NCBI GenBank assembly: GCA_019914945.1
Contig: CM034101.1
Coordinates: forward strand, 2,925,188 to 2,989,187
Length of the DNA stretch: 64,000 bases
From: Typha latifolia
Taxonomy: Eukaryota; Streptophyta; Magnoliopsida; Poales; Typhaceae
Direction: 5' to 3'
In this document: piece by piece, positions 35,901-50,037 of the stretch
Position numbering within the stretch: position 1 is the stretch's first letter
Layout of the letters: every line of letters begins with the position of its first letter
Program-made: the position numbers and the translations under genes
The notes under the pieces: model-generated
Told to the model about the DNA's origin: nothing
What the model saw: only the letters and a program-made list of their open reading frames with translations
Databases searched by the model: none

Positions 35901-37403
35901 CTTTTTTCATTTTGGGAACATATTTAAATAGTTTTCTCGGATCTCTCTTACCTAAAATATTGTACTCATAGAATTTAGCTTTTAAAGTACTTGTACTTTT
36001 TATTGTCACATTGTTTGACTGAGGTATCTAGCTGCCAAGTTGCTCTTCAATGTTGTTAGCCTTTTACTCTTGAAAGTTGAGGAGCTCTTGACTCTCTTCT
36101 TCCCTTTATACTCATCCAATTGCCTATGCCTGACTATTGATTATGTTTTGTCAAACACAATCTGTTCTAGACTGCTCTGTCATCGACTGGCTCACATGGT
36201 ACTACTCAAGATCAAGTTGAGGAAACAGCTTCTCAGGATAACAATTCTGATATGGCACCAAGAACGCCGCCTTCCAAAAGCAATACTATGGGATCTCTGG
36301 TTTCATCAGCTTCCCCCAGTATCATCTCTGGGACACCAGCAGGTCCTACATCTGTCACTCCTACTGCTTCTGGACATTCATTGGTTGGAGTGCCAACAGC
36401 TGCAGCTGTGCTTTCTGGCCCTGCAAGTGTTCTAGGTGCTTCAGAGAACATAGCTACTACTGGTTCATCACCTCTTGCTAACTCTTCCAGTTCAGTGAAG
36501 GAGGATGATAACACGACCTTCCCTGGTCGAAGATCATCTCCTGCAATTCCCGAGATTTCTATTGGTAGAGGGATAACTCGAGGGATATCCAATCAGGCAT
36601 CTGTCAGTACTCCTATAAACTTGAGTTCAGCTAGTGAAAATTTGGGAAATGGAGCCCTTGGTTCAGTTCCTGCAATCTCTGAGTTGACGAAGAGAAACAT
36701 GCTAAGTGTTGATGAGAGAATTGGAAGTGGTAGTCTTGCTCAGCCCTTAGTTTCACCTCTAGGTAACAGGATACTATTGCAACAGGCTTCAAGAATTAAT
36801 GATGGAATTACCCCGGGTGATTCTAATAACATTGGTGAGAGTGCTGTAATCGGAGCAAGAGTCTTTTCACCTTCAGTTGTTTCTGGCGTTCAATGGAGGC
36901 CCCAAACTGCAGCAGCTTTCCAGAATCAAAACGAAACGGTAAGTACGTTTTCCTTTTGAAAGCAGGAAATTGCAGCTCGTCTGGTTTGCCTTTCTCATCT
37001 TATTATTATATTTAATATTTCCCTTGCTGCATCATGTAAAATTCTGTTATATAGCATAAGTGTCATCATTTCTGGTTTATTGTTCTTGTCCCTTGTGGCA
37101 GTAGTTTTGTTGTTGCCTCTTCATTTTATTAGTTGATTTGTATTTTTTTCTTATTGCTGATCCTTTTCTTAAATATGACTTGAATCACACCTTTTAGGCT
37201 CTTATGTTAGATCTGAGAAATAACTATAGGTAATAGGGTGATGAATATGTAGATGACCACGGTTGGCCTCAAAGTACCGGAAATAAGTGGTCAAACCATT
37301 TTGAAACATGTTTAAGTTTTATTGTTTTTTCCCTTTTTCATGTCACACTATTCCCAAGAACAAACCTGTGACAATCTGGATAATGTGCTATGGCCTGTAA
37401 AAA

Positions 37404-37436
<33 letters not shown>

Positions 37437-40400
37437 TGTCAGTATTTATAGCATATTTCTTTTGCACTAACTCTGTCGTGAGATCATGAGTCTGAATATC
37501 ATCTTGTTCGCTTGGTAGTGTGATGATTCACCTTACTGCCTTTAGTTAATGATGTATACTTATTCTCCTTTTTTCCTTTTCTTTTTATTATAGTCTCTTA
37601 AATTCAGTGTATGGTGCTCTAGTTACATCTTGTTAAATGCTTTATATGGCAATGATATTTGTTTAAGGATGCATTGCATAAAATTGTGCTCATCTTCATA
37701 ACCATGTATCTTCAAAAGGAAAAAAAAAAAGAAACAAGGAAAGTAAAACATGTAAGCACACACCTAATAACTGATAAAAAGGAGAAAAAGAAAACCATGA
37801 TATCATATTTGGAATTTTCAAAACTTGACGCGTCATACCCTTGCCATGCCAGTGCGCATGATATCCTTGTTCATGAATGCCATATCCTAGTTTCTTTTTG
37901 ACAAACTTGCCATATCCTAGTTATGATGTGCTTTGTGAAGAGGTGCACCAGTAATATGTTGGACCAAGGTTTAAATGCTTCCGGCACACCTCATAGCCTG
38001 AATCTTGTCTGTAAGGTAGTCGCCAAATATGGTACTGTGTGGACACACAAACTTTGGCTTTCTTTATCAAAAGCCAGGTCTTGCTGAGCTTCTTTACAGT
38101 GTCAACACTTGGAGACGCAATATAAATCCTTGTCCTGAATTGTAGTTTTTCATCAGCTCATGAAATTCAAGTTGGATGGCATTTGGGAATCTTGACAATT
38201 AATAAATAGAATCTAGTTGCTTGCTCAATTATTACTAGTGATTTTTTTTTGAAAGTTGGAACCTTTCTTTAGCCTCATGACATTCAATTTTAATTTTGGT
38301 AAGAGGCCACAATAAGGTAAAAAAAATTGTCTTTGTGATTTTAACCTCGGTTAGCTGCTTAACCTTTATCTCTGATATCATAAGGTATCCTTTTTGTGTA
38401 ATCATGTTATCTTCTTTTGAGGCATGCAGTACAGACAAGGTGTACTTAAGGGATCAACTTTGTATCTTTTTCCAGGGCCAATTTCGTGGACGGCCTGAGA
38501 TTGCTCCTGACCAAAGGGAGAAGTTCTTGCAACGGCTGCAACAAGTGCAGCAGCAGGGACACAGTAATCTTCTTAATGTTCCTCACATCCCTGGTGTGAA
38601 CCAGAAGCAGTTTCCATCGCAGCAGCAAAACTCACTTCTGCAACAGGTTCTTTCTTCTTTAGCTTCTAGGTCTATACTAGGAGTCCTTGATTGGAAGTAA
38701 AATTTAAACCCATAGTGTTCTATATGCGCAAGAGCTGCTACTCTAGTTTTCTTTTGATCTTTTCAACCAAAATCTTTTAATAGACTATTAAGTTGAAATT
38801 GTGTCAGTGTTGGATGCAATATTGATGACCAAAAGGAGTGGCTCGTTTGACATTTTAATGTTGGTATAATGGTTGAGTCCATCTGATTATTAAGTCAATA
38901 GAAGGGCCTTTGTAACAATGGCTTTTGATAGTTTAAGAAAAAGGTCCATGAACATGGTGACAGGTAAATAAATCCGTGGAACTTGATTTATTAATTCTTT
39001 TTTTTCTTAAATGCTTGCATATGTATTAAAAAATTGCTGTAGCAGAAATTTCTTTATCTTGCTTGTAGAGTTCTTATTTGTAGGCTACTGATAACACTAA
39101 AAGTTGATCATTTTGCCCAAAAGACTTGGACAATCTTACGTTGCAGCCTCTTCATTTTTAAATCTTGTAGAGAGCTCTCTTGTGAGTTACTGACATGTAA
39201 TTCTTTATTCAGTTTAGTCCTCAAAGCTCATCTATTTCACCCCAAGTGGGCCTTGGTCTTGGGGTTCAGGGGCCTGGTATCCCTTCTGTTACTTCAGCCT
39301 CACAGCAGAAGTCTACCCCAATACTCCCACAGTCTATGCAGCATTCTTTGATTTCATCTGGTCCAAAAGATGGAGGTATGTTTAAAATTATAAGTTCAGT
39401 GATTTAACCTATTCTAGTGCTCAAATCATTTTCTACTTGCAGATGCTGGGCTTATGAAAATAGAAGAGCAGCAACAACAGAGTTTTACTGATGATGTGAA
39501 TGTAGAACCTGCTATGACTTCTGGACTGAAGATCATTAATGAGGATGATTTAAAAACACCATACTCGGTATATATTCTGCATTCCTTTTGGAGCCTTTGT
39601 TTGATGCACGATCCCTGTATGAATTTAGGTTTACTTCATGAAATACAGAGTTCTCACTTTAACATTTAAATAGTTGTGAATCTAATGCCTATATATCAAT
39701 TGTTCATAAGCTTTAGGATCTTTGAATTGATTGAAAGCTCTTTGGCTAAAATGTTTGTAATATCCTTGGATTATGAAAAAAAAAGAAGTTTGCTTTTTTC
39801 TCTTATTGGTTGTATCTTGTAAAATTTTATCCTCTAACAATTTGGTAAGAATTCAAAATATATTAGAGATGATACATCTAAGAATGCTCTGGTCAGACAA
39901 TAGTTACCTCTTGTTCTTCATATTAAGAATGATTTCTGTTACTGTTTCCTAAGAAATTTAGAAGTCATAGAGACATTCAAGAAGATTGATGATTAGTTTT
40001 GTTATTTCTGATATGGGAGAGGTTGATGTTTTCCCCCAGAACACAGTTTCTGCCTCTGTGACAGAAGGTAATCTGTTGCCCAGAGATGCTGATCTTTCAC
40101 CTGGGCAGCAATTGCAATCTAGTCAGTCATTTGGTAACCTTGGGGTTATTGGCCGAAGAAGCGTTGCAGACCTTGGCGCTATTGGAGATAACCTTAGTGG
40201 AACAGCTGGGAATTCTGGTGGCATGCATGATCAGTCCTATAATATTCAGATGCTTGAAGCTGCATATTACAAACTTCCACAACCCAAGGACTCAGAGCGT
40301 GTGAAGAGCTATATTCCAGTGAGATGCTTGTTTGTTTCATCACTCCACTATTTTAGGAAAATACACAGAGACACCTCTAATGTAGTCTAGCTTTTGTTCT

Positions 40401-41346
40401 TATCTATTGTTTCTCTATCGTTCCAGAGGCACCCTGTGGTTACTCCTGCTAGCTACCCTCAAACGCAAGCCCCAATTGTTTCCAATCCTGCTTTCTGGGA
40501 ACGATTAAGTCTTGATTCATTAGGCACAGATACGCTGTTCTTTGCTTTCTACTATCAACAGGTGCCTGGAACTCATATTTGTTCATACTGGTAGCTGTCT
40601 CTTAAACTAGTATCTTTGCTTTGCACTAAAAGATATATTTCTGCAGAACACTTATCAGCAATATTTAGCTGCTAGAGAGCTGAAGAGGCAGTCATGGAGA
40701 TACCACAGAAAATACAACACATGGTTCCAACGGCATGAGGAGCCAAAAGTTACAAATGATGAATATGAGAGGGGATCATATGTGTACTTTGATTTCCATG
40801 TTAATGATGACGGTAGTAATGGATGGTATGTTAAGATCCTCAAATATTTACTTTGGAGATTATGCTATTTTGTCATCTCTTTGACCATTGCTCATGGTTT
40901 GTGGTGTGGTTGGTACTTCAATCAAGTTAATTATTTATGTACCTGTGTTTCCGAATTAATTTTCTGAGAATTTCACCTATGCTTCCTTGATACAACATCT
41001 CTAGGTTTTTGTGATCATTGTCAACCAGTCGAATGTACCCTTGATTTCTAGATGACCTTTATTTTGGAGATTGAAGCGCGACTTGTTATTTGCTGATAAG
41101 ATTGCCTTTTTGAGATTCTCTTGTATTTCTAATACTTCAAGAATGACTCTTGCTAATATTATTATCGATTCCTTGTAATTGTGATAATGTTTGCCAAATC
41201 ATGGGATGAAATTCATTATCTTGCCAATGTCCATATTTCTATTATCCAGCAGCTACTAACATCTTGCTACGGCTTGCAGGTGCCAAAGGATCAAAAATGA
41301 CTTCACATTTGAGTACAACTATCTTGAGGATGAGCTTGTGGTGTAG
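28905..41346 (+). CDS. NOT3: CCR4-NOT transcription complex subunit 3 (NOT3)
   Basis: Sixteen exons: 28905-28997, 29101-29232, 32026-32163, 33246-33296, 33726-33815, 33925-34071, 34225-34335, 35600-35668, 36171-36938, 38476-38646, 39213-39375, 39443-39567, 40040-40318, 40427-40561, 40647-40825 and 41280-41346. They join in frame to 905 residues. The N-terminus ([21 protein letters not shown] to about residue 230) is the highly conserved coiled-coil Not3 domain. The middle, from about 270, is low-complexity Ser/Thr/Gln-rich. The C-terminus (about 750-905; [25 protein letters not shown] and [14 protein letters not shown]) is the NOT box. The CCR4-NOT complex deadenylates mRNA and represses translation; NOT3 and NOT2 bind each other through their NOT boxes on the NOT1 scaffold. 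Intron 2 is 2.8 kb and contains a mobile element. Confidence 0.96.
30706..31352. mobile_element. MITE-like element, family 1 copy B, in NOT3 intron 2
   Basis: The left end at about 30706-30785 and the right end at about 31275-31352 are imperfect inverted copies (shared blocks GTGTGATTTATATCC and GGTGTGAATCACAAAATAGG, inverted). They match the ends of copies A and C. Between them is a pyrimidine-rich block (30870-31020) followed by a purine-rich block (31040-31180). The whole inside aligns by eye with copy C. No transposase is present, so it is non-autonomous. Borders are approximate. Confidence 0.7.
32847..32908. repeat. (CT)n(ATCT)n compound microsatellite in NOT3 intron 3
   Basis: About 20 CT units followed by five ATCT units, inside intron 3 (32164-33245). 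Confidence 0.9.
37405..37430. repeat. (TA)n microsatellite in NOT3 intron 9
   Basis: About 12 TA units inside intron 9 (36939-38475). Confidence 0.8.
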
Positions 41347-42757
41347 ACATGTTTCTTAAATGACATCAATAAAGTAATTGGAGATTTTGGTCAGCCTCAC
41401 TCTTCTATTTCTTTTTCTCTAAGCAATCAGATTTATAAACAAATCTGATGTCTTCAGTTATCGATCATCTCTTATATCAATCTATAAACTCATCCATTTA
41501 TTATCTTATCACACATATTTTCTGTGAAAAAGACTACCTGAAATTATCTTAATATGGAATAGTATACCCTTTTTCAATTTGATGAAATGAACCGTAGAGC
41601 AAGGGCCACTTGGTTGATGTGTTATCCAACTAAGAAGAGTTCTATTAAGATTCTTGAAAGTTAACTTCACCACATTTTATATTTCTGAGGAAAGAATCCG
41701 TTTTTGTTAGGTTCCTTTGGTTAGCCGCCTTTATCAGTCTTTGGGAGATAATCTACTTCTTCCTTAATCAATGAGCATAAGCTTGCTCTTTTAGAACCTT
41801 CACTGGCACTTCTAAGTTCATTTATCTGAAGGATCTTCTCTGGAAGGTAAGATAATTTTGTCTATCCGCGGGAGAAAAAGCTATAGATCATTATATAGAT
41901 GCTTGCATTTTATGAGTTTTAGCTCCTTCAACTGCTATTACCCTTCAAATGGTGCTAACTTTTCCAGATTGGTTTCTGAACTCTAGGCTTTTATTAATCC
42001 ATCTAATCGTGACAGTAAGGCTGCAAAGATTCATCTGAGAGGATTGGGTCCGTGCGTGCGAGTAAATTGGTGTACATAATAGACATGATCGAACATACAG
42101 GTCTTTGAAGCTGGGATGATCCAAACAGACTTCTGGGATGCTATTGTTTGGCGTGAAATTTGAAATATTTCCTTGCACCCAAAATCGTTGAGGAATAATA
42201 TGTGATATCTCAAAAAGGGGGGAAAAAAGAGAAACAGATAAGAAGCACACACAAAAGAAACACAAAAAACAAAAACAAAAACAAAAACAAAACAAAAAAA
42301 CCTTTCAAAATAGTGGTTCATAATAAGGAGTAAAATCGATATCCTGTGAATGCTCACTTATTTGAAAAACAAGTTTTGGGCAGAAATTTATTTTTCGTAA
42401 AAGAAAATCTTTCCATTTTGGTATACCGAGCCGATCAGATATGAATAAAGATTGAATTGATACTTTTTTAATTTTGTTAGAATCAGATCAGATTTTAAGT
42501 AGAAAGATAATTTTGATATCTATACCTGCTCTAATTATTAAGAATTATGTTGGACTCAGATCAGATTAAATTTAATCGGATGATAAACTGAATTTGGAAT
42601 CCTCACAGATAACAGTATACTATAAAATAAACAGTCAACTTATAGAACAAATCATCATAGTTTAATAACTAAAAACTTCTAAAATTAGTGGACAATATTT
42701 GCCATATCACCAAAACGATGCAAAGTTGACAATTTGACATATATACATATATATGTG

Positions 42758-42828
<71 letters not shown>

Positions 42829-43118
42829 ACAAAAAGCAATCCTTATATTCAATATTAGCAATCGGTCCAAACTTTTTACAACCCTTTTAGAAAGGGGTAG
42901 CATCGAATAATTTGCAGAAGATTTATGTATACAAATGAGTTCTGATATGCTAGACCCTACTGATACAACAGAATATAACCGGTGAATGTAAATACATTGT
43001 GCAGTGCTGTAATATGTCCTAAGCCATAGACTCTTGAATCTGAGGAACCTAATGATATAATTATAGCAGCATAGACGACCAGCAAATTTGACTTGGTACA
43101 AATGCCTGCCCATATGCT
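41347..43118. other. Convergent 3' region between NOT3 and the amino acid transporter
   Basis: A gap between two stop codons that face each other. The two flanks are probably 3' UTR. It contains an A-rich CAAAAA-type stretch at 42240-42300 and a compound TA/GA microsatellite at about 42734-42825. No gene is seen. Confidence 0.5.
42734..42825. repeat. Compound (TA)n(GA)n microsatellite
   Basis: A TA-rich run passes into about 25 GA units. It lies about 300 bases downstream of the amino acid transporter's stop. Confidence 0.9.
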
Positions 43119-46100
43119 CTAAGCCACATATTCTGAGGATGTTCTGTATATCTCATCAGCATGTGCCACAGGAACGTATATGACATCTTTCAAAGAGCTA
43201 TGTGTTCGGCCGTAGAAAATATATACGAAAACCCCAATCACCAGCCATCCAGAAACACGTAGCCATGTGCCCGATCTGCAGAATTCAAGACATAGATGTT
43301 TATTGAGAAGTTGTTTTTGATGGCCATCTGCTAAACCAACTCTCTGTATTTAAACTAAAGACTTTCAAATGGATAGAGACCTCCCAAAAAATATCAGGAA
43401 AGAACCAAAGATATCAGGGTTCTTATCTAACCTGGCAACTCCAATGGTGTGTGGATAAGGAGGGGGTGAGATATTTACGAATGGAGCCAAATGTTCAAAA
43501 ATCACTCACCAGACCTCTTTCCAACATCTTTTTTTTTAATAGGCATTTTTCAGAGTGTGGCATAAAAGTCAAATTCTTTTCCAACTTAAAAAAGGGTAGT
43601 CAATAGACAAATAATATACACCTGACAAACAGGGTTGCAGTAATTTTGAAGAGAAAAAAATTAGGACAAAAGCTAAGAGAAAAGTATGGATGTGACTTAC
43701 CCAAGATTTATCAACAAATATGTGTTTATGAGGATACACAAAATTGGTAGCAAAGGAACAAACGGGCATATAAATCCTGCAAAGAGACACATGTTATATT
43801 CGGCAGCAGTATGTACAGTACAACGCAGCACCTTTTATCATTAAGGTAAATAAGGATGATACCTCCGGCATGTCCAAAACTATGCCTGCCATCATCTTGG
43901 TCAATCCAGGAGAGAACACCAAGACCAAATAGAATAAGCAAACCACCAACAAAGCAGGCAGAGTAGCGGATCAAGCTGGTATAAAAACATTAAAAAAAAT
44001 CAGGCGGTTCGTCAGTATAAACTATAATGCTGATTCACAAACTACATGCTAGTAGCATGCCTTGTAGGAATATGACTTGAGGTTATTAAAAGAATAGATA
44101 TTTAAAACATAATATGTCCTTATAGTAATGCATCAATCATAATCCTCAAGAATTTCCGCACCATCCACATATATCACATGGCTCTGATGTACCAACTGTT
44201 GCAGTGAATAAGTTAAACCCTGGTTCACTAATTGGGCTGGACTCTCTCTCCTCTCAAATAATTGAAATAGATCGCACCTTTTCTCTTTCCAATCGCCAAA
44301 ACAGGTTATGCAACACACTCCCAATCTAACTAGATTTTACAGAAGTGAGCATGTTCTGCAACTAATCCATTCCTAGCTGATCTGGGCCATACCTACTTGA
44401 TCATTTTTCATTTCTAACAAAAGCATACATCTTAACAATTAAACACTAAAAAAAAGTGTGTTTGGTCTTAACAGCTCATTCTCTTTGCCTAATATTCTAT
44501 GACATCTTTTTTTTCCATGCAAGATACTGTAACACTATCTCTTTACCTAGATCGATGGTATAGGGATCAATCTCTACTCTATCATTATTAAGTAAACTAT
44601 ATCAAGCAGTTCACAGCAAGACTTACACAGGCAAAAATGTGGCTGAAGCTGAAGAAGTAAGGATCACAACTCCTATGCAGACAGCTGCTATGCTCAAAGC
44701 AGCTCTCTTTCGCCGTGTTTGTTCATCCATCCTTTCTGCAATATTAAGTACATTGGAAATTACTGAAAAGGAGTGACAGAGAAGAAGGTGAGCTATATAA
44801 GATTTTCTTGCAGCAGCTAAGAGAAAATTTAGTTATTAGTAAAGATTGGACATACTAAACTGTAAAAACAATAATTACAGTAATTCCCTTGTGAGTACCT
44901 TGGTTTAATTCCTTCTCTATGAGGGGATATTCAACTAACACTTCTGCATCCTTTGATCGAGATGTGCCACCTTGAAGTTGTTGTCTATGATGCTCAGTTC
45001 CAGCAAGATCTTTCACCTTTTCCTCATTGTTTTCTTGAGTACTATAACGAAATGATACAGAGTCGATCGATTCTTGGAGTGACGATGGCAGAGGTATCTC
45101 ATTTGGGGGAACGTATCTGAGTATCAAGATTGAAATTGCAACTATGGTAAATGCAAGAAGTGTGCCAACACTGACCTGCATGGACAAATGTGCTACTTCA
45201 GCTTATGATCAGTCTATTTTCAAGTTTCTTGCTTACCGTAGCTCATTGCTGATATCATGCGATAATCATTGTAATTTGTAAAGGTTCAAGACTGATCCAA
45301 TAAGGGAAACATTATTTAGACATTCTAACTGATAGTCTTCTAGCTACTTACCATCCCTGCTAACTGTGAAACGTCCATGAAGAAAGCCAGGGTTGCGGCA
45401 CAGATGCCAGTCAAAATTGTGCTCTTAACAGGAACTTGAGTTCGTTTGTTGACCTCAGAGAAGAAAGGTGGCAAGAGTCCATCTCTAGCCATTGCCATCA
45501 AAATTCTAGGCTGAAGAGAGAGAAAACATTTCAGCAGGAAACGTTGGCAAGTCTAAAATCTAAATCCACTTTAAGCTAACTTTGAGTCGGTTTATAAGAA
45601 CTGCTTCAGATTGAAGAAGCCAACATGAATACTGTAACTTTAGAATTGTACAAATATTAGAAGTTTGTATTCAACATATATTAAGTATTAATTACCTAGA
45701 ATCGATTCCAATAAGGTACATACTCAGAGTGAAGTTGGGATCACTGAAACTCAATTTAGTAATGGTACAACTACTCTATGTTGACTTGTGAGAACATAAA
45801 ATATAAAAACCACCATCTCTAACAACTTAAGCTTTTAAATGATTAGTGAGTTAACATGGTCAAAGAAAGAAATCCTGAATTGAATCCCGCTAGGCCAATC
45901 TTATCAATTAAAAAAGGAGACTCCACTCATTTAAGTCAACCCCATTTTTTAGGCCTCTCAAAATCAAACCTTAAAGTGGGAGGGAGCGGGAGCATTAGAA
46001 TATAAAATATAGAATATTATCATCTAAAGTAATTAATGAGTTAACATATGTCATACTGAGTTAATAAAACGAGAGTCCCTACTAGTGAAGGAAAAAGATG

Positions 46101-49100
46101 TTGCTAAATATATAAAGCTTATTTTGTAGGATAAAAAGAAATATAATAGTCTAATTCAAGTGAAAAATGAAAAGATACATTAACAAGCATTGGTACAGGA
46201 AGTACAGCATTCAGCCCCGACTTGCATGGGCTGTTACTATAGAAATTATAGGTAACACAAATTACCTAAATATACATGCTTCTGAAGAAACATTCTCGAA
46301 ACTATTAATCATGCCCAAACAGAAGCACAACTACAATGCAATTTTAAATCCACATGCAGTGAAGAATGAGGGGTTACAAATGAAAGCTTTACTCCCTCAA
46401 GGATGTTTCACTTGTCTTCTTTCCGAGTAAATTTGAGATAATAACAAGATATAATCAGAACCTTGAAAAAACCAGATGAGATTGGTTAAGCAATTTATCA
46501 TATACCTGTGGAAGAAGTGAGCCCATCAAAGTTGAGCAAAGAGCAAGAACAGCGCCAGTTGTGACAATGTACCTATAGTTTAATAACAAAAAGGTCAAAT
46601 AAGGACAATAATGTACCAAGACTGCTGCAGCAAGAAAAACATAGAAAAGGGAGCACTCACATTGCCCACTGCATCCCATGTTTCCCAAAAGCAGATGAAA
46701 TAGGAGTGTCTGGGTCCATTGCAAAATAGGGTACTAGGCCAACGATAACAACAGAAACCATCATGTATAAAAAGCAACATATAGATAGTGCTATTCCTAT
46801 ACCCCATGGTAAGTCCCGTTGTGGATTTTTCACCTGCAAGAGTATTACAAGCCAAAGTAACAGTAATGAAACCCAATACCTTAAGCATGTTAAACTCCAA
46901 AAGTAATTATTAAATAGTGCAAATTATAGTTCTCGACACCTATGATGTAAGTCCTAAGTTGTGGCTATGCATTTAAGAGTTGTATTAGTATACCTCCTCA
47001 GCAGTACTAGCAACCGAATCAAAACCTATGTATGCGAAGAAAACAGTTGCCGATCCAGCTAGCACTCCATTCACTCCATATGGGAAGTATCTGAAAAGTG
47101 AATATCAAATGAGCCAACTACCAGATTGAAATTACCACCGAACATTCTTTTAAGTTATCATTACCCGCTAGCAACAGAATAGCCAATCCATCCAGTCTGA
47201 AAGCCTAAATATCCACCAGCGATGATGACAAATAACATAACACATGCATTTAGAGTTGTGACGATAGCTTGTACAAAAGAGCTCTGCATAAATTATCATC
47301 TATAATTAATGCCTATTGTTAACCCAGACCATGAAAATCTAAGACGCATACTTAAATGATAGCAAAAAAAAAACCTCTTTGATTCCCACGCAAAGAAGCC
47401 CGGTAACAACTAAAACGAGAAATGCAGCACATGGATCAACAACAACATCAAGCCATGGAATATGCGCACGAGCTAGAAAAGAAGGCAGACTATCCGGTCC
47501 TCCAAAAAACAGGGCCTGCAAAAAGAACCAATAGATCATTAGTTAATAGAACACAGTTACTCTCCTACTCTAGAACCTAAGACATAACTGGTGCAACAAT
47601 TCACAGACTGGGCATACCACAGAAGGCTTTGACATACTGGAAGATACATTCACCAACAGACAAATTAAAATACTCAACTGTGAGAATCTTATAATGATCA
47701 ACAGACCTAGGCCATATATATTTCCATCATTCTGGACTAGTTGCATGAAACAAAAATGGTAAAAGATTGATATACATAATTCAAGGGCTGTAGAAAATCT
47801 CCCATATAAAGATGCTAAAGATATGAATCTCAACAGAAAACCAGATGACTACTATTTTACAACAATTATTTGGAGAATGTGAGCTCTCTTTTTAACTCAT
47901 ATGATGGATCACCAGAGTATATTAACAATATCAGTAAGTCAACAAGAGGCACAAAAGAAAAAAAGAAAAAAAGAAGAAGATGAAAATCTACCTACCAAGT
48001 TGGGGGAAATGCCACGTGCAACAGCGGACCCACCAATTGTATACTCCAGTATTAGGGCCCATCCAATCACCCAAGCAACCCTAGGAAAATGAAATGCAAC
48101 AATAAGACAATCACAATTAACCTGTATCTGTTAACAGGATCTTAAGACTACTAAGATGCTGTCCTTTACTTACTAGCTCAACAACATAATACTTTACAAT
48201 AGAAACAAATTCTTTTGTTAGATCTGGTAGAAATGAGAATGAATTTAAATCTTTACAACTAAAAATGAAATTGAATGGTTGTAATTTAATGGGCAAATCA
48301 CCCTTCTCCAACACAGATGTATGAGTAATGGTAGGCACTTCCAGCAGAAGGGCAACGACTTGCAAGCTCAGCATAGCAAAAGGCAGAAAGAGCAGCTGCT
48401 ATGCCAGCTATCAGAAAGGAAATGGTTAGAGCTGGCCCTGCATGCTCTCGAGCAACAGTTCCTACAAGAACATATACTCCTGCACCTATGGTCGAACCGA
48501 CACCTGAAGAGGGGGAGATAGAAGTACAACTCAGAAAATATTTAAACAAAAGTTTCCATTAGGAATTCAGGGAACCCAGTGATTTATTTGGCAGTAGTAG
48601 TAAACAGGCATAGAAAAGTTTGCTAAGTTAGCAATAATAAAAACACAAAGCAAAATTTATAGAAAACAGAAGAACAGAAAAACAAAATTGATGGAAGCAA
48701 CAGAATCATTCAAACTATTGCAACTTCAGTAGTCAAATGGAGGCAGACTGCTGTTGGTTTTATCGGAAAAAGAGTACCGGAATACAGACAACATCCCTCG
48801 CAGCCAGGACAGTAATTACCATTGATGGTTTTCTTGATCTTTGAAGTTGCTATCATGTCAATTTCCAATGAAAAATAAATCATAGCCACACAACCATACA
48901 GCAGTAACCTATTAGGAGAATATGAAGGCAACCTGAAATTTCTCCTTGACATAACACACACACGTTCAACCTAACATACAGTAAGATTGCCACATGACAT
49001 TACCAGATATGAAAAAGACCAAGACAGCATATGGTGATCATGCAGTGTATTAGTTCATTCATACTCCCCTTCCATGGTACTTTCCTTAATTATCTGCACC

Positions 49101-49836
49101 ACCAGGGTGCAAATTTGCAAGCTTTACGATCACATATACTCCTGTCAGCCATTTTACAAACAACGTTCTTAGTTCTTAAACAACTTTGAGAGGCCTTCAC
49201 ATATCTTCATTTTATTGGAATTTTTCTATGACTCCTAATCTTCCTATGAGGTTCGTGGTTTCACATCTGAGCTCAAAGCCTTCAATAAGCTCATAAATTA
49301 CCTCAAGAAATGCAAGTGATCCGAAAGCTGGCCCACTCTGAATAAATATCAGCACACATACATCATCAAGGAGATCAGTAACATAGAAAGGACTAAAAAG
49401 TGGATTACCCCAAGCAATTGCTTCATTTGCAAATTGAAAAAATGTATAATTTCTAACCCTTATTACCGTTCTCCAATCCATGACATAAATACCGTCTTAA
49501 TTAGCAATATAAAGGAGATTCCAAGATCAGGAAAGTATCATATATGTCAAGCGGACTGACTTGAGTAAAATTCCACCGCTGAGATGCCAAAAATACATAA
49601 CAACTTCCCTCGACTGATCTAAAACATTAAAAGAAAAGAAATAAAAAACACCGGAAAGAGGAAATGAAGGAATAAGTTATACCGATAGCGATTAGCTGCA
49701 AAATAGACAATTGCTTGGCGAGCCTGTGGTGGCCTCCCTCCGCGCTGACCCTATCGGAATCCACCTGCTTCCTCCTGACCAAACTCCGGATACCCCAACC
49801 CTTCTCCTTGCTGTTACTCCCCTCCTCGAAACCCAT
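43119..49836 (-). CDS. CAT: Cationic amino acid transporter, CAT2/CAT4 type, probably vacuolar
   Basis: Fourteen exons on the minus strand: 49683-49836, 48302-48503, 47996-48080, 47375-47515, 47165-47283, 46994-47090, 46661-46833, 46506-46572, 45352-45510, 44899-45175, 44627-44735, 43863-43975, 43701-43776 and 43119-43275. They join in frame to 642 residues, as expected for the family (about 635). The ATG at 49836 gives [27 protein letters not shown], the typical soluble N-terminus. The upstream extension of the frame begins with TTG and was not used. The APC-superfamily signature is intact: [14 protein letters not shown] in span 1, [18 protein letters not shown], and [16 protein letters not shown]. 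About 14 spans are predicted, with a long soluble loop near [14 protein letters not shown]. Relatives CAT2-CAT4 are tonoplast or ER carriers of basic or neutral amino acids; substrate is not settled by sequence. Intron 1 is 1.2 kb. Confidence 0.95.
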
Positions 49837-49973
49837 TCCACGGGAATAACCACACGGATAATTAGATGCCAAACGTGGAGGATTGCCCGATAAGAAGAGA
49901 GTTTATGAGGGATTTGGGAGGATATCTGGATTTAAGTAGAAGAAAAGAGGGAAGGAAAGGGAGGAGATCGATG

Positions 49974-49975
<2 letters not shown>

Positions 49976-50035
<60 letters not shown>
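49976..50035. repeat. (CT)n microsatellite in the transporter 5' leader
   Basis: About 29 CT units on the plus strand, which read (GA)n in the transporter transcript, 140-200 bases above its ATG. The position suggests 5' UTR or core promoter. Confidence 0.9.

Positions 50036-50037
<2 letters not shown>

Noticed and set aside
34855..36009. ORFs of 103-114 codons inside NOT3 introns 7 and 8
   Set aside because: Intronic, AT-rich, no domain, and not needed for the in-frame NOT3 model.
36233..36592. A 119-codon ORF antisense to NOT3 exon 9
   Set aside because: It lies opposite the Ser/Thr-rich low-complexity coding region, so it is a composition shadow.
37875..37922. Direct repeat of TGCCATATCCTAGTT in NOT3 intron 9, considered as a possible mobile-element footprint
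   Set aside because: Only two copies, 15 bases each, about 30 bases apart. A small local duplication is the simpler reading.
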